The notes under the pieces: generated by a model
What the model was told of the DNA's origin: nothing
Seen by the model: only the letters and a program-made list of their open reading frames with translations
Databases searched by the model: none
DNA from: Serratia nevei
GTDB taxonomy: Bacteria; Pseudomonadota; Gammaproteobacteria; Enterobacterales; Enterobacteriaceae
NCBI RefSeq assembly: GCF_024160145.1
Contig: NZ_JAMYWQ010000014.1
Span: forward strand, 1-64,000
Length of the DNA: 64,000 nucleotides
Direction of reading: 5' to 3'
Made by a program: the position numbers and the translations under genes
Part shown: piece after piece, positions 63,161-64,000 of the stretch
Layout: each line of letters begins with the position of its first letter
Numbering within the stretch: the first letter of the stretch is position 1

Positions 63161-63212
63161 ATAACCCGTTGTTTTAACGCGAAAAATAGCAAAATCCGGC
63201 AAAAATCCCGTT

Positions 63213-63229
63213 TTGGCACGATAGCTGCT
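63213..63229 (+). promoter_or_regulatory. Sigma-54 promoter of astC
   Basis: TTGGCACGATAGCTGCT has the -24 element TGGCAC (63214-63219) and a -12 element CTGCT with GC at 63227-63228. The GG-to-GC spacing (12 bases) is exactly that of sigma-54 promoters. The 677-base gap 62812-63488 has no gene I can support. Confidence 0.8.
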
Positions 63230-63473
63230 CTACACTCTTTATCAAACGACATGTATTTTAACTGCTCGTTAACATTTACTCCCCGCTCGGGGACCGGATA
63301 TACGCCATAAATAGTGAAAAACCGATTTTATGTAACGGATTTGTTTCTAAATCAGCGGTGAGAGGCAGCATTTTCTCCGCCGGAAAAATCGGTATTACGC
63401 AGCAGTTTTTTTGCGTTGTGGCGGCCTGGCCGGGCTTGAGCGGTCCTTACAGTCAAAATTCAGCCTTTGCTGA

Positions 63474-64000
<527 letters not shown>

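Overview
The window looks like chromosome from an enteric gammaproteobacterium, most likely a Serratia close to S. marcescens. It is GC-rich, and ChaA, ChaC, Cbl, YchO, NarL, NarX, NarK, NarGHJI and AstC can be lined up over most of their length with the Escherichia coli proteins as I remember them. No database search was possible, so the genus is an inference. I found no rRNA, tRNA, CRISPR array, transposase or integrase.

Layout. 1-3.5 kb: calcium/proton antiporter chaA, a siderophore-interacting reductase gene with a Fur-box-like site, and chaC (glutathione degradation). 3.7-11.5 kb: the sulfur-starvation regulator gene cbl followed by a peptide-type ABC importer with two paralogous binding proteins; with chaC this suggests sulfur-compound salvage. 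11.6-13.7 kb: an EpsG-like polymerase gene and a minimal prepilin peptidase gene. 14.2-19.9 kb: ychO, narL, narX and narK, with FNR and NarL sites in the narX-narK gap. 19.9-36.1 kb: an exopolysaccharide locus lying between narK and narG, which adjoin each other in E. coli. It starts with an AT-rich segment coding for a ToxR-like membrane regulator, then an epimerase gene, a JUMPstart/ops (RfaH) element, and an operon for initiating transferase, Wza, Wzc, Wzx, ATP-grasp protein, five glycosyltransferases and a secreted glycoside hydrolase. 36.3-43.1 kb: narGHJI behind a perfect FNR site.

43.3-51.3 kb is the most interesting part: eight tightly overlapping genes for a KAS III/OleA-like ketosynthase, an OleD-like dehydrogenase, a metallo-beta-lactamase-fold hydrolase, a CapK/PaaK-type adenylate-forming enzyme, a PAP2-like membrane protein, a sterol-desaturase-family di-iron enzyme and two tandem fatty acid desaturases. 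It reads as an undescribed (to me) lipid or hydrocarbon pathway resembling OleABCD logic with different OleB and OleC chemistries.

51.4-54.5 kb: a small ribbon-helix-helix/membrane-protein gene pair, then a cyanide-insensitive-type bd oxidase operon (cioA, cioB, DUF2474) on the minus strand. 54.7-61.8 kb: a MocR-type regulator gene and a second complete peptide ABC importer. 61.8-62.8 kb: an HSL-family esterase gene. The right end holds the start of astC, preceded by two NtrC-like sites, an ArgR-like box and a sigma-54 promoter, which points to nitrogen-limited arginine catabolism.
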